Shown here in pieces: positions 27,144 through 36,828 of a stretch of DNA of 61,812 nt (within the stretch, counting starts at the first letter, position 1; each line of letters begins with the position of its first letter). Origin of the DNA: an uncultured Christiangramia sp. (lineage in GTDB: Bacteria > Bacteroidota > Bacteroidia > Flavobacteriales > Flavobacteriaceae); the NCBI RefSeq assembly GCF_913046405.1, contig NZ_CAJWRQ010000002.1, forward strand, positions 1 to 61,812, given 5' to 3'. The translations under genes and the position numbers were made by a program. The notes beneath the pieces are model-generated. The model ran no database searches, was not told the origin of the DNA, and saw only the letters and a program-made list of their open reading frames with translations.

Positions 27144-28376
27144 ATGGCGAAAGAAGATTTAGAATGTTCCTTTTGTGGTAGAAAAAAACCTGAGACCAAT
27201 TTATTGATTGCAGGCCTTGACGCTCACATCTGTGATAGATGCATCGAGCAGGCTCATGGCATTGTGATCGAAGAGTCAAAACAGGGAGAAGCGAAAGAAC
27301 TTTCTTCAGATCTTATGCTTAGTAAGCCTAAGAAGATCAAATCCTTTCTGGATGAGTACATCATAGGGCAGGAGGAAACGAAGAAGGTGATGTCTGTTGC
27401 GGTTTATAACCACTACAAAAGACTATTACAACCTGAGAAGAATGATGATGTAGAAATTCAGAAAAGTAATATAGTGATGGTTGGGGAAACCGGTACCGGT
27501 AAAACCCTTATGGCCAGAACTATTGCGAAAATGCTGAATGTGCCACTAGCCATCGTAGATGCTACGGTACTTACTGAGGCAGGATACGTAGGTGAAGATG
27601 TTGAAGGTATACTTACCAGACTTTTACAGGCTGCCGATTATAATACTGAAAAGGCCCAGCGTGGGATTGTATTTATTGATGAGATCGATAAGATCGCCCG
27701 TAAGAGCGATAATCCTTCTATTACCAGAGATGTTTCCGGGGAAGGTGTTCAGCAGGCGTTATTGAAATTGCTGGAAGGAACTACGGTTAATGTACCGCCT
27801 AAAGGTGGTCGTAAGCATCCAGATCAAAAATTCATCGAAGTAGATACTGAGAATATTCTCTTTATTGCGGGTGGTGCTTTTGATGGGATCGACAAGATTA
27901 TAAGCAAGCGTTTGAACATGCAGGCTGTTGGTTTTAGTGCATCAAAAAGTGAGGACAAGATCGAGCGTACGAATCTATTGAAGTATATCATCCCTAAGGA
28001 TCTAAAGGAATTTGGATTAATACCGGAGATCATTGGTAGGTTACCAGCGCTTACTTATATGAATCCGCTGGATCGCGAAACACTTAGAGCAATTCTTACA
28101 GAACCTAAGAACGCCATCATCAAGCAGTATAAGAAACTCTTCGAGATGGATGATATCGAATTTGATATCACTTCAGATGCTCTGGATTATATTGTAAATA
28201 AAGCCATAGAATATAAGTTGGGAGCACGAGGATTAAGATCCTTATGCGAAGCTATTTTGACCGATGCTATGTTTGAGATGCCAGAGAGTGATCAGGATCA
28301 TTTTACGGTAACCAGAGAATATGCTGAGGATAAACTGAATAAATCTACTATGAGCAAGCTTAAAGCAGTTTCATAG
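27144..28376 (+). CDS. clpX: ATP-dependent Clp unfoldase subunit
   Basis: 410 aa. The zinc-binding domain has Cys8, Cys11, Cys30 and Cys33 (CSFC and CDRC). The AAA+ core has Walker A GETGTGKT (residues 114-121), Walker B IVFIDEID and the [19 protein letters not shown] sensor region. IIGQEETKK and [15 protein letters not shown] are also ClpX-typical. It unfolds substrates and feeds ClpP. It lies 44 bp behind clpP and ends in a strong terminator. Confidence 0.97.
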   Translation: MAKEDLECSFCGRKKPETNLLIAGLDAHICDRCIEQAHGIVIEESKQGEAKELSSDLMLSKPKKIKSFLDEYIIGQEETKKVMSVAVYNHYKRLLQPEKNDDVEIQKSNIVMVGETGTGKTLMARTIAKMLNVPLAIVDATVLTEAGYVGEDVEGILTRLLQAADYNTEKAQRGIVFIDEIDKIARKSDNPSITRDVSGEGVQQALLKLLEGTTVNVPPKGGRKHPDQKFIEVDTENILFIAGGAFDGIDKIISKRLNMQAVGFSASKSEDKIERTNLLKYIIPKDLKEFGLIPEIIGRLPALTYMNPLDRETLRAILTEPKNAIIKQYKKLFEMDDIEFDITSDALDYIVNKAIEYKLGARGLRSLCEAILTDAMFEMPESDQDHFTVTREYAEDKLNKSTMSKLKAVS

Positions 28377-28393
28377 AATGATAATTATATAGA

Positions 28394-28423
28394 AAAAAAA
28401 CCGCCAATTCGGGCGGTTTTTTT
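28394..28423. terminator. Bidirectional terminator between clpX and the pentapeptide gene
   Basis: A GC core (CCGCC, loop, GGCGG) is extended by seven or more A and T on each side, so it can end both converging genes. It overlaps the stop of the pentapeptide gene. Confidence 0.88.
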
Positions 28424-28997
28424 ATTGTTTGATATTTAAGCTGAACTTTGTAAGTAGGCCTGGTAGAGCTTCCAAATCTAATTTAGCCTGCTTTATAAGG
28501 TTGACCTCAGGGTCGAGCCTAAGATTACTTGTATTCAAAAGATCTGCCTTCTCAAGCTCTGTGCGTTCGAAAATAGCATTTGTAAAATCTGATCCTTTAA
28601 AATAGGCTTCTTTCAGGATTGCCTCAGTGAAATCTACATTATTAAAGCTACAGTTCTGTGCTCGAAAACCTGGTAATCTGACTTTATAAAAACTGGAATG
28701 ATCGAAAATGCTGTTCTGTGCATTAAAATTAAAACCAAACATTTCACATTGATCAAAAGATAGTCCCATCAGTTTGCAGGTATCAAATAAACAGTCCTGA
28801 ATGGATGTTTTAAAAAGCCTGGAGTTACTTAGATCGATTTGATCAAAGCTGCATTCAATGAAGCGAACATGGGATAGATCTCTATCGGGAAAGCTACAGT
28901 TTATAAACTGGCATTGCTCAAATTCGGAATCCAGTAGGTCAATTTTCTGAAATGTGGTGTGTTTGAAAGTTTTGTCGAAAAATACTCGGTTTTGCAT
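28422..28997 (-). CDS. Pentapeptide-repeat protein
   Basis: 191 aa. Repeats of the form A/F/C-x-x-x (FEQCQFINCSFPDRDLSHVR, LFKTSIQDCLFDTCKLMGLS, FNNVDFTEAILKEAYFKGSD) run along residues 20-165, as in right-handed quadrilateral beta-helix proteins. Pentapeptide proteins include DNA-gyrase protectors and many of unknown role. No signal peptide. It is the last gene of the M23-MerR-LemA-TPM-TPM run, 9 bp after the second TPM gene. Function unknown. Confidence 0.82.
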   Translation of the reverse strand: MQNRVFFDKTFKHTTFQKIDLLDSEFEQCQFINCSFPDRDLSHVRFIECSFDQIDLSNSRLFKTSIQDCLFDTCKLMGLSFDQCEMFGFNFNAQNSIFDHSSFYKVRLPGFRAQNCSFNNVDFTEAILKEAYFKGSDFTNAIFERTELEKADLLNTSNLRLDPEVNLIKQAKLDLEALPGLLTKFSLNIKQ

Positions 28998-29006
28998 AAT
29001 ACGGTT

Positions 29007-29849
29007 TTACCAGCTTCCACCAGCTCCACCGCCACCAAATCCACCACCGCCGAAGCCGCCACCGAAGCCGCCACCGCCGCCAAAACCTCCACTGGAGCCA
29101 CCACCAAAACCGCCACCACCACCAAAACTGCCTCTTCCAAGACTACTTAAAATGATAGCGTCCCATAAGATGCTTCCGCCGTTTCTACGCCCGCCATTAC
29201 GACCACCGCCACGTTTATTGAACATGGAAATAATGACGATCACGAACAACACGAGGAAGACGATTGCTCTAACAGGAATGCCTCCACTATTATTGTTGGT
29301 TTGTGGAACACCTTCGTAGCTGCCAGCGAGAACCTGAAACATAGCATTGGTTCCTTTATCTAGACCAGCATATATATTATTATTTCGAAATTCTGGCAGG
29401 ATTATTTGTTCTACTATCTCTTTAGACTTTGCATCGGTCATATAACCTTCTACGCCATAGCCCGTGGTGATCCAGATCTTTCGGTCTTTCTCAGCCACCA
29501 GAACAAGAAGTCCATTGTCTTCATCCTTTGTCCCAATTCCCCACTCATGTGCCCAATCTGCCGCATACGTACCTATATATTCTCCCTGCAGGCTTTCAAT
29601 CGTAGCGACTACTATCTGGGTACTTGTAGTATCGGCATAATTGATAAGCTTTTGTTCCAGGGCTTTTTCTTCAGAAGCATTTAGCATATCTGCTTCATCA
29701 AAGACACTGGTTTCAACTGCTGGCTTTGGAGGTATTTCCCGTTGCGCCTGGAGATTGAATGTGCAAATTAAGACGAGTAAAAGTAGTAGTTGTTTGATAA
29801 GTCTAGCCTTTTGAAATTTGATCTGAAAGTTCGTTAGTATCCATTTCAT
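29007..29849 (-). CDS. TPM-domain secreted or anchored protein with Gly-rich tail
   Basis: 280 aa. A signal or anchor sequence (LLLLLVLICTFNLQAQ) is followed by a TPM_phosphatase domain (about residues 50-175, VFDEADMLNASEEKALEQKL at its start and GYGVEGYMTDAKSKEIVEQI inside), a membrane helix (AIVFLVLFVIVIISMF) and a ~50-residue Gly-Phe tail built of GGGF units. This domain order is the YgcG type. It overlaps the preceding TPM gene by 47 bp. The overlap is real rather than a frameshift, because each protein has a complete TPM domain. LemA upstream is a frequent partner of YgcG-type proteins. The biochemical role is unknown. Confidence 0.88.
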   Translation of the reverse strand: MKWILTNFQIKFQKARLIKQLLLLLVLICTFNLQAQREIPPKPAVETSVFDEADMLNASEEKALEQKLINYADTTSTQIVVATIESLQGEYIGTYAADWAHEWGIGTKDEDNGLLVLVAEKDRKIWITTGYGVEGYMTDAKSKEIVEQIILPEFRNNNIYAGLDKGTNAMFQVLAGSYEGVPQTNNNSGGIPVRAIVFLVLFVIVIISMFNKRGGGRNGGRRNGGSILWDAIILSSLGRGSFGGGGGFGGGSSGGFGGGGGFGGGFGGGGFGGGGAGGSW

Positions 29850-30246
29850 CCCAAGGGAAATGCTTTTGAAGTTCCTCGCCAGCCTTTAGCACACCATCGA
29901 TAAGACCTTTAGCGAAATCTCCCTTTTTAAACTGAGAAACGATCATATCCTTGGTGCTTTCCCAGAAGTTATCTGGAACCACATCATTAATCCCTTTGTC
30001 ACCATAGATCACAAAATTTCGATCTTCCACAGCAACATAGATGAGGACGCCATTAGCCTGCTTGGTGTTATCCATTTTCAAGGCATGAAAGACTTCCATG
30101 GCACGATCAAAAATATCCATTTTACCAGCAGTCGGTTCGATATGAACACGAATTTCTCCACTGGTTTTTCTTTCTGCCGTTCTAATGGCATCAACGATCT
30201 TCTCTTCCTCCTTTTTGCTTAAAAAAGCTTCTACATCCCTATTCAT
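29803..30246 (-). CDS. Short TPM-domain protein
   Basis: 147 aa, a single TPM domain without signal peptide. KKEEEKIVDAIRTAERKTSG, IRVHIEPTA, NGVLIYVAVEDRNFVIYGDK and DFAKGLIDGVLKAGEELQKH follow the domain's usual pattern. It lies 4 bp downstream of lemA, and the two TPM genes together with lemA form a unit known in many bacteria, with unproven function in the envelope. Confidence 0.85.
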   Translation of the reverse strand: MNRDVEAFLSKKEEEKIVDAIRTAERKTSGEIRVHIEPTAGKMDIFDRAMEVFHALKMDNTKQANGVLIYVAVEDRNFVIYGDKGINDVVPDNFWESTKDMIVSQFKKGDFAKGLIDGVLKAGEELQKHFPWDEMDTNELSDQISKG

Positions 30247-30250
30247 AAGT

Positions 30251-30844
30251 CTAAAAATCGAATTCTACGTCTGGTGCGTTTTCAGCTCCTGCATCTGCCT
30301 GGAAGCGCTCCATTTTTTCGAAACCGAACATCCCTGCAAACAACGTATTCGGGAAAGTTCTTATGTAAGTATTAAAGTCGGTCACCGCAGCATTGTAACG
30401 GTCCCTCGCAACATTGATCCGGTTCTCTGTTCCTTCCAGCTGGGATTGTAGCTGTAAGAAGTTCTGGTTGGCCTTTAGATCAGGGTATCTTTCCACAGTT
30501 ACCAGTAATCTTGATAATGCTGAAGTAACTCCTTGCTGAGCCTGCTGAAATTGTTCAATTTGTGCAGCGCTAAGATTTTCAGCATCTACATTTACTGAAG
30601 TAGCTTTGGATCGCGCTTCTATAACATCCTTTAAAGTTCCTCTTTCAAAGTCTGCAGCTCCTTCTACAGTTTTCACCAGATTACCAATAAGATCATTTCT
30701 TCTCTGGTAACTGCTTTCTACGTTGGACCAGGCTAGTTTGGCATTTTCTTCTTTGGTAACCGCCGTGTTATTGAATCCGGCAGTTACTTGCCAGACTACT
30801 ATTACAAGGACTACTATGATTGCTATTGGAAGCCACTTTTTCAT
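30251..30844 (-). CDS. lemA: LemA-family protein
   Basis: 197 aa, the typical LemA size. One N-terminal hydrophobic helix (WLPIAIIVVLVIVVWQVTAGF) is followed by a long helical domain with VESSYQRRNDLIGNLVKTVE, the family signature, and VARDRYNAAVTDFNTYIRTF. It is membrane-anchored with the helices on one side of the membrane. It is 1 bp after the MerR-type gene and is followed by the TPM pair. Function is unknown in the family. Confidence 0.93.
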   Translation of the reverse strand: MKKWLPIAIIVVLVIVVWQVTAGFNNTAVTKEENAKLAWSNVESSYQRRNDLIGNLVKTVEGAADFERGTLKDVIEARSKATSVNVDAENLSAAQIEQFQQAQQGVTSALSRLLVTVERYPDLKANQNFLQLQSQLEGTENRINVARDRYNAAVTDFNTYIRTFPNTLFAGMFGFEKMERFQADAGAENAPDVEFDF

Positions 30845-30845
30845 G

Positions 30846-31175
30846 TTATAATTGGTTTTTTAGGTTAACTAGTTCAGCTTTAATTGTTTCTAATTTTCGA
30901 ATAATATCGAAGTTACTTAGCGTTTTATTCTTTTCTTCCTTAAGATGGATTTTAGCACCTTCCAGCGTAAAACCTCGTTCTTTTACCAGGTGATAAATCA
31001 GCTCAAGATTTTTAATGTCTTCAGGGGTAAATTTACGATTTCCCTTGGCATTTTTCTTCGGTTTGATGGCATCAAATTCTTTTTCCCAAAATCTAATTAG
31101 GGAAGTGTTGACGTTGAATGCCTTGGCAACCTCACCAATACCATAATAACGTTTTTCAGGTAGTTCGATATGCAT
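30846..31175 (-). CDS. MerR-family transcriptional regulator
   Basis: 109 aa. The winged helix-turn-helix is at residues 10-75: YYGIGEVAKAFNVNTSLIR, FWEKEFDAIKPKKNAKGNRK and FTPEDIKNLELIYHLVKERG. A short C-terminal coiled coil follows, and there is no effector domain. It overlaps the start of the upstream M23 gene by 1 bp and is followed by lemA after 1 bp, so it probably controls or accompanies this operon; that is inference. Confidence 0.88.
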   Translation of the reverse strand: MHIELPEKRYYGIGEVAKAFNVNTSLIRFWEKEFDAIKPKKNAKGNRKFTPEDIKNLELIYHLVKERGFTLEGAKIHLKEEKNKTLSNFDIIRKLETIKAELVNLKNQL

Positions 31176-32152
31176 TAATCCAGGGATTGGTTTTCACGTT
31201 GAGCTCTTTCCAGCACTTCGCCAAATTCTTCAGGAGATAAGTTTCCGTAGTAAAAATTAATAGGATTGATCCTGTCTTCATCTTTAAAGATCTCGTAATG
31301 TAAATGTGGCGCTTCAGATCTACCGGTGCTTCCCACAAATCCAATAACATCACCTCTTTTCACGGTTTGTCCCCTGCGAACGTTGTATTTAAATAAATGA
31401 GCGTAAAGACTGGTGTAACCGTAGCCATGATCAATTCTTATATGGTTTCCGTAGCCGGTAGACCTGCTGTCTGCTCTTACGATCTTACCATCGCCAGTAG
31501 CATAAACAGGAGTTCCTCTTGGAGCGGTAAAGTCCATCCCATAATGGAATTTTCTGACTTTGGTGAATGGATCATTTCTCCAACCGTAACCTGAAGCGAT
31601 CCTGCTCAGATCCTGGTTCTTGACTGGTTGAATTGCTGGAATAGCCTCCAGTAATTCACCTTTTTCCCTGGCAAGATCAGCAATCTCATCCAGAGATTTG
31701 GATTGCACCACAAGTCTTTTGGTAAGTATATCCATCCTTTTCGTGGTTTCGGTAATAAGTTTACTGTTGTCAAATCCTTCCAGATCCTTGTATCTGTTAA
31801 TACCACCAAAACCTGCCTTGCGCTGTTCTTCGGGAATTGGATTTGCTTCAAAGTAGAGTCTGTAGATATTGTTATCGCGATCTTCAATATTAGCCATCAC
31901 ATCCTGAATCTGGTCCATCTTTTTATTCAGTAGGCCATATTGCAACTGCATGTTATGTAATTCACGCTTTAATGCTTTTTCCTTCGGAGTTTCAATTTGA
32001 GGAATATTCAAATAAATGACGAGTAAAATAAAACCGGCCAGAAACGATCCAGTAATACTTAGAAGAGCGATACCTAGTCTTTTCCCTTTTTTCTTCTCAA
32101 TTTTCTGATAAGAAAGGGTCTCGCTATCGTAATAATATTTAACCTTCGACAT
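31175..32152 (-). CDS. M23 (LytM-type) cell-wall peptidase or activator
   Basis: 325 aa: a cytosolic N-terminus, a membrane helix at residues 26-48, a coiled coil around 55-95, then the LytM domain from about 190. His203 and Asp207 in FHYGMDFTAP and His283-x-His285 in APHLHYEIF are the expected zinc-binding residues, so it looks enzymatically competent. Such proteins cleave peptidoglycan cross-links or activate amidases. It is the first gene of the minus-strand operon running to 28422. Confidence 0.93.
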   Translation of the reverse strand: MSKVKYYYDSETLSYQKIEKKKGKRLGIALLSITGSFLAGFILLVIYLNIPQIETPKEKALKRELHNMQLQYGLLNKKMDQIQDVMANIEDRDNNIYRLYFEANPIPEEQRKAGFGGINRYKDLEGFDNSKLITETTKRMDILTKRLVVQSKSLDEIADLAREKGELLEAIPAIQPVKNQDLSRIASGYGWRNDPFTKVRKFHYGMDFTAPRGTPVYATGDGKIVRADSRSTGYGNHIRIDHGYGYTSLYAHLFKYNVRRGQTVKRGDVIGFVGSTGRSEAPHLHYEIFKDEDRINPINFYYGNLSPEEFGEVLERAQRENQSLD

Positions 32153-32223
32153 GAGTTAAAATTATGCTATTTTTGCCATTCGAAAACGGCTCGAATACCG
32201 TGTTATATCGTACGGTAAACGAA

Positions 32224-32231
32224 CAAATATA
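32224..32231 (-). promoter_or_regulatory. Candidate -7 element (TATATTTG) for the M23-MerR-LemA operon
   Basis: The minus strand reads TATATTTG, matching TAnnTTTG, about 70 bp before the ATG at 32152. No clear -33 TTG at the usual spacing. Confidence 0.45.
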
Positions 32232-32284
32232 TGAATTGTTTTGCCGTCTTCATAATTTAATGAAATTTGCAACAAATTAGCCAA

Positions 32285-34903
32285 ATGAAGTCACAGGAGA
32301 TACGCCAGCAATTTCTGGAATTTTTCAAATCAAAAGCTCATAGTATTGTTCCCTCTGCGCCAATGGTGATTAAGGACGATCCTACACTTATGTTCACCAA
32401 TGCAGGAATGAACCAGTTTAAAGAATTTTTTCTGGGAAATTCAGAACCTAAGAACAGCAGGCTTACCGATACTCAAAAATGTCTTCGGGTAAGTGGAAAG
32501 CACAATGATCTGGAGGAAGTGGGGCATGATACCTATCATCATACAATGTTCGAGATGCTGGGTAACTGGAGTTTTGGTGACTACTTTAAAAAGGAGGCGA
32601 TCAGCTGGGCATGGGAACTGCTTACAGAAGTTTATAAAATCGATCCTGAAATGCTATATGTTTCTGTTTTTGAAGGTAGCGAGGATGCAGATCAACTTGG
32701 TCTGGATACCGAAGCACTGGAACTTTGGAAAAAGATCGTTCCGGAGGAGCGTATTATCTTCGGAAATAAAAAAGATAATTTCTGGGAAATGGGAGACCAG
32801 GGGCCTTGTGGTCCTTGTTCTGAAATTCATATCGATATAAGATCTGAAGAAGAGAAAGCGAAAACTGCGGGTAGAGATCTTGTGAATATGGATCACCCAC
32901 AGGTTGTGGAGATCTGGAACCTGGTATTTATGCAATATAATCGTAAAGCCAATGGTTCTCTCGAGGATCTTCCAGCCAGGCATATCGATACCGGGATGGG
33001 CTTCGAACGTTTGTGTATGGTATTGCAGAATAAGAAATCCAACTATGATACAGATGTTTTTACTCCCCTACTAAGTGAGATTGAAAAGATCACTAAATCT
33101 ACTTACGGTCCTTCGGAAGAAAAAAATATTGCGATGCGTGTGATTGCAGATCATGTAAGAGCAGTATCATTTTCCATTGCAGACGGACAATTACCTAGCA
33201 ACACTGGAGCAGGTTACGTGATAAGAAGAATCCTGAGAAGAGCAATTCGTTATGGCTTTACATTTCTGGATACCAAAGAAGCATTTATCTATAAACTGGT
33301 GCCGGTATTGAGTAAGCAAATGGGTGATACTTTTCCTGAAATGACATCTCAGCAATCACTTATCGAAAATGTAATTAGAGAAGAAGAGCAGTCGTTTCTA
33401 AGAACTCTTGATCAGGGATTGGTACTTCTGGAGAATCTAATGCAGAATTCAGAGTCCAAAACAATTTCCGGAGAGAAGGCATTTGAGTTGTATGATACCT
33501 TTGGATTCCCAATCGATCTCACCGGACTAATTTTACGTGAGAATGGGTATGAGCTGGATGAGAAAGGTTTCGAAGCAGAATTAAAAAAGCAAAAAGATAG
33601 GTCAAGGGCGGCTACACAGGTGAGTGCAGGAGACTGGACCGAGATCAAAGCGGTAAAGGAGCAAGCTTTTATAGGTTATGATGAGCTTGAATCGAGTGCA
33701 TATATTTCGAGATATCGAAAAGTAGACTCTAAGAAAAAGGGAGAAATGTACCAGCTTGTACTGGATCAAACTCCTTTCTATCCGGAAGGTGGGGGACAGG
33801 TTGGTGACAAGGGAATGTTAATGACTGCAGATGGTGAAGCGATCAAGGTGGTGGACACCAAGAAGGAAAATAACCTGATCATTCACTTCACTAAGAAATT
33901 ACCTGCCAATCCTGAAGCAGAAATCAAAGCAATCGTAAACTACAGAGAGCGTGCAAATACTGCAGGTAATCATACTGCAACTCACTTGTTACATCAGGCG
34001 CTTAGAAGTATTCTGGGTACTCATGTAGAACAGAAAGGATCTATGGTGAATGACAACTACTTAAGATTCGATTTTTCACATTTTAGCAAGCTTACTTCAG
34101 AGGAGATTGAAAAGGTTGAAAATTTTGTAAATGCTCGTATTCGTGAGAACTTGAAATTAGAAGAGCAGCGTAACACCAGTTATGAGTCTGCCCTTGAACA
34201 GGGAGCTATTGCATTATTTGGAGAAAAATACGGTGATTCCGTAAGAGCCATCAAATTTGGTGATTCTATGGAACTTTGTGGTGGAACGCATGTTTCGAAT
34301 ACTTCAGATATATGGTATTTCAAAATTACCGGGGAAGCTGCTGTGGCTTCAGGAATTCGTAGAATCGAGGCTATTACCGGAGAGGCTGCAATGCAGTATT
34401 TTCAGGAACAGGCATCAACTCTTAGCGAGATAAAGAATGGTTTAAAGAACTCTAATGATCCTGTAAAAGCGATCCAGAATCTTCAGGAGGAAAATAATGA
34501 ACTTAAGAAACAGGTGGAGAGTCTTTTAAGGGATAAAGCGAAAGCTCTTAAAGCTGAATTAAGAACTGAGGTTGAAAATATTAACGGGGTCAACTTTTTA
34601 TCAAAAAAGGTAGACCTGGACGCAAATGGAATTAAAGATCTGGCATACCAGCTAGGCGAGGAGTTCGATGATCTTTATATATTATTTGGAACAGAGCAAA
34701 ATGGCAAAGCACTCCTGTCCTGTTATATTTCTAAAGGGCTTGTAGAAAAATCTGATCTAAATGCCGGGCAGATCGTTCGCGAATTAGGCAAGTATATTCA
34801 GGGAGGTGGAGGAGGCCAGGCCTTCTTTGCAACCGCCGGAGGTAAAAAACCAGAAGGTATAGACGAAGCCCTTCAACATGCTAAAGACTACTTAAATAAA
34901 TAG
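32285..34903 (+). CDS. alaS: Alanyl-tRNA synthetase
   Basis: 872 aa from the ATG at 32285; the TTG at 32267 is a less likely alternative. The class II core has [20 protein letters not shown] and the long catalytic N-domain with [20 protein letters not shown]. The editing domain shows HTATHLLH (His563, His567) and CGGTH (Cys665, His669), the zinc-binding set, and the C-Ala domain ends with [20 protein letters not shown]. It charges tRNA-Ala and clears Ser and Gly errors. Divergent from the M23 operon. A terminator follows. Confidence 0.97.
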   Translation: MKSQEIRQQFLEFFKSKAHSIVPSAPMVIKDDPTLMFTNAGMNQFKEFFLGNSEPKNSRLTDTQKCLRVSGKHNDLEEVGHDTYHHTMFEMLGNWSFGDYFKKEAISWAWELLTEVYKIDPEMLYVSVFEGSEDADQLGLDTEALELWKKIVPEERIIFGNKKDNFWEMGDQGPCGPCSEIHIDIRSEEEKAKTAGRDLVNMDHPQVVEIWNLVFMQYNRKANGSLEDLPARHIDTGMGFERLCMVLQNKKSNYDTDVFTPLLSEIEKITKSTYGPSEEKNIAMRVIADHVRAVSFSIADGQLPSNTGAGYVIRRILRRAIRYGFTFLDTKEAFIYKLVPVLSKQMGDTFPEMTSQQSLIENVIREEEQSFLRTLDQGLVLLENLMQNSESKTISGEKAFELYDTFGFPIDLTGLILRENGYELDEKGFEAELKKQKDRSRAATQVSAGDWTEIKAVKEQAFIGYDELESSAYISRYRKVDSKKKGEMYQLVLDQTPFYPEGGGQVGDKGMLMTADGEAIKVVDTKKENNLIIHFTKKLPANPEAEIKAIVNYRERANTAGNHTATHLLHQALRSILGTHVEQKGSMVNDNYLRFDFSHFSKLTSEEIEKVENFVNARIRENLKLEEQRNTSYESALEQGAIALFGEKYGDSVRAIKFGDSMELCGGTHVSNTSDIWYFKITGEAAVASGIRRIEAITGEAAMQYFQEQASTLSEIKNGLKNSNDPVKAIQNLQEENNELKKQVESLLRDKAKALKAELRTEVENINGVNFLSKKVDLDANGIKDLAYQLGEEFDDLYILFGTEQNGKALLSCYISKGLVEKSDLNAGQIVRELGKYIQGGGGGQAFFATAGGKKPEGIDEALQHAKDYLNK

Positions 34904-34906
34904 TAA

Positions 34907-34939
34907 GAATCCCGACCTTTCGTCGGGATTCTTTATTTT
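34907..34939 (+). terminator. Intrinsic terminator after alaS
   Basis: GAATCCCGAC (34907-34916) and GTCGGGATTC (34922-34931) form a perfect 10-bp stem, followed by a T-rich tract. The next gene starts 15 bp after the stem. Confidence 0.9.
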
Positions 34940-34945
34940 TATAGC

Positions 34946-35896
34946 ATGCAGTTTAGAACCATTGTGCCCGTTAATCCGTCTCCCTGGAAAATCGATCATA
35001 AAACCAGGATCATGTTAATGGGTTCTTGTTTTGTGGAGAATATTGGCAGCAAGCTTGAATATTCCAAGTTCCCGGTCTTACAGAATCCCTTCGGAATTGT
35101 TTTTCATCCTATGGCGATGGAAAGACTCATCAGGCGTATAGTTTCCAGAAACTTGTTTACAGGAAGTGATCTATTACTGAAGAATGACCAGTACTTAAGC
35201 CTGGAAACGCATTCTATGATGAATAGGAGTAATGCTGAAGAATGTGTTCTAAATCTTAATGAGTCGCTGGAAACACCCTATGAATTTCTAAGGGAAGCAG
35301 ATGTTTTAGTGTTGAGCCTGGGGACGGCCTGGGGTTATGAACACGAAAGCCTGCCCGGAGTTGCTGCAAATTGCCATAAGATTCCGCAGAAAGAATTTGA
35401 GAAAAAGTTGTCTTCCATAGATGAGATCACAAATTCCTTAAAGGGAATTGCTAAATCTCTTCGGGAGATCAATAAAGATATTAAGGTTCTTTACACGCTA
35501 TCACCGGTAAGACACTGGAAAGATGGGGTAGTGCAAAACCAGCGGAGTAAAGCTCATTTGCATGCTGCGATCCAAGAAGCGGTTGAGGTTGATGCGAAAT
35601 CTTATTATTTCCCATCCTATGAAATTTTACTGGACGAACTACGAGATTATCGATTCTACGCTAATGATATGTTGCATCCCAATGAGGTGGCAATTGACTA
35701 TATCTGGAACAGGTTTTCTGAAGCCTATTTTAATGAAAGTACGAAGCAATTAAACACTGAAATCGATAAAGTGCAGAAATCGCTTGCTCATCGACCGCTA
35801 GCAGAAAACTCACTTGATCATCAGAAATTTCTTACGAAATTACAAGCTAAAATCGAAGAAATCCAACAAAAACACCCTCAAATAACGTTTTCTTAG
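34946..35896 (+). CDS. GSCFA-domain protein
   Basis: 316 aa. MGSCFVENIGSKL (Gly26-Ser27-Cys28) is the motif that names the family, a branch of the SGNH-like folds common in Bacteroidota. LVLSLGTAWGYEHE and the C-terminal DMLHPNEVAIDYIW (an Asp-x-x-His arrangement like block V of SGNH enzymes) support this. The Ser of block I is present. Substrate unknown. It begins right after the alaS terminator and is followed by a 317-bp non-coding stretch. Confidence 0.87.
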   Translation: MQFRTIVPVNPSPWKIDHKTRIMLMGSCFVENIGSKLEYSKFPVLQNPFGIVFHPMAMERLIRRIVSRNLFTGSDLLLKNDQYLSLETHSMMNRSNAEECVLNLNESLETPYEFLREADVLVLSLGTAWGYEHESLPGVAANCHKIPQKEFEKKLSSIDEITNSLKGIAKSLREINKDIKVLYTLSPVRHWKDGVVQNQRSKAHLHAAIQEAVEVDAKSYYFPSYEILLDELRDYRFYANDMLHPNEVAIDYIWNRFSEAYFNESTKQLNTEIDKVQKSLAHRPLAENSLDHQKFLTKLQAKIEEIQQKHPQITFS

Positions 35897-35974
35897 GCTG
35901 CGTTGTTATTGAGTTTATCGGTTTTTGAAGTTATGATAATCTAATTTTAACGTTTTATTCTAATTTATTTGTAA

Positions 35975-36127
35975 ATTTACAAAGCAAGTCCGTTACAATT
36001 TACGTCTGGAAATTATTTGAGCATTGCTCAGGTAATCAGATAATTATAAGGATTTGTTTTCTAAAATTTGTTGGGGTAGATTTTAGAGTTTACAAAAGGA
36101 CGGGTGGGGCCGTCCTTTTGTTTTTTA
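35975..36127 (+). ncRNA. Candidate structured small RNA with intrinsic terminator
   Basis: The 317-bp gap 35897-36213 holds no convincing ORF. Within it are AATTAT paired with ATAATT around a GAGC-ATT-GCTC mini-hairpin (about 36010-36056), then CTAAAAT (36061-36067) with ATTTTAG (36080-36086), and a strong terminator with an 11-bp stem, CAAAAGGACGG (36093-36103) and CCGTCCTTTTG (36110-36120), with T6. The terminator is 196 bp past the preceding stop codon, so it may end an independent transcript. An alternative is a long 3' UTR of the GSCFA gene. I do not recognise a known RNA family and the start is a guess. Confidence 0.35.
36093..36127 (+). terminator. Strong intrinsic terminator before the DUF4230 gene
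   Basis: 11-bp perfect stem with a GTGGGG loop and a T6 tract (36121-36126). Confidence 0.92.
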
Positions 36128-36213
36128 CTTCTCAACTTTAACTTTCTTTAATATTCTTCAGGCATTTTCAACAGGCTATTTTTTATAATTTGCTCACTTA
36201 TAGATCTTAGCTT

Positions 36214-36828
36214 ATGAAGAACTTTCTTATAGTAATCCTTTTCGCTGTCCTGTGTATATTCGGCTATTTATACTGGGAAAAACGCAATGATGAGAAGGAA
36301 AGTCTTCAGCAAAATACTGCGCTTATCCAGGAACAGATTAGGAATGTAGGTAAGCTCGTGGTTACTGAAGGAACTTTCTCGCAGGTCTTCACCTATAAGA
36401 ACTCGAAAAGCTTCTATTTCGATGTGCTTTCAGCAAGGAAAAAAGCGCTTATTATCGTGAATGCCGATGTTAGCGTAGCTTATGATTTAAGTAAACTCGA
36501 TGTCGAGATCGATGAAGAGAATAAACGAGTCATTATACATAGCATTCCAGAAGAAGAAATCAAGATAAATCCCAATATCAAATACTATGATGTCACTCAG
36601 GATTATCTCAATCAATTCGAAGCCGAAGATTATAATAAGATAAAATCCAGGGTAGAAAAAGGTTTACGGGAGAAGATCGAAAAATCACGACTTAAGACCA
36701 ATGCGAAAAACCGACTCATAAGTGAGCTCCAAAAGATCTATATTCTAACGAACTCAATGGGTTGGTCACTGGAATATCAGGACCAGGTCATTGAAAATAA
36801 TAAGAAGCTCGAAAGAATAAAGCTTTAG
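36214..36828 (+). CDS. DUF4230-family protein
   Basis: 204 aa. One N-terminal membrane helix (FLIVILFAVLCIFGYLYW) is followed by a mixed domain with ARKKALIIVNADVSVAYDLS and ENKRVIIHSIPEEEIKINPN, the DUF4230 pattern, and a helical C-terminus. It is probably anchored in the inner membrane. The last 4 bp overlap the convergent hydroxylase gene. Function unknown. Confidence 0.8.
   Translation: MKNFLIVILFAVLCIFGYLYWEKRNDEKESLQQNTALIQEQIRNVGKLVVTEGTFSQVFTYKNSKSFYFDVLSARKKALIIVNADVSVAYDLSKLDVEIDEENKRVIIHSIPEEEIKINPNIKYYDVTQDYLNQFEAEDYNKIKSRVEKGLREKIEKSRLKTNAKNRLISELQKIYILTNSMGWSLEYQDQVIENNKKLERIKL

Noticed and set aside
28901-29319. Long open frames antisense to the Gly-rich tail (Pro-rich and Ala/Val-rich products)
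   Set aside because: They mirror the GGX repeat DNA of the TPM gene and have no domain or start context of their own.
29803-29849. Frameshift joining the two TPM genes
   Set aside because: Each protein has its own complete TPM domain and plausible start; a 47-bp overlap is enough explanation.
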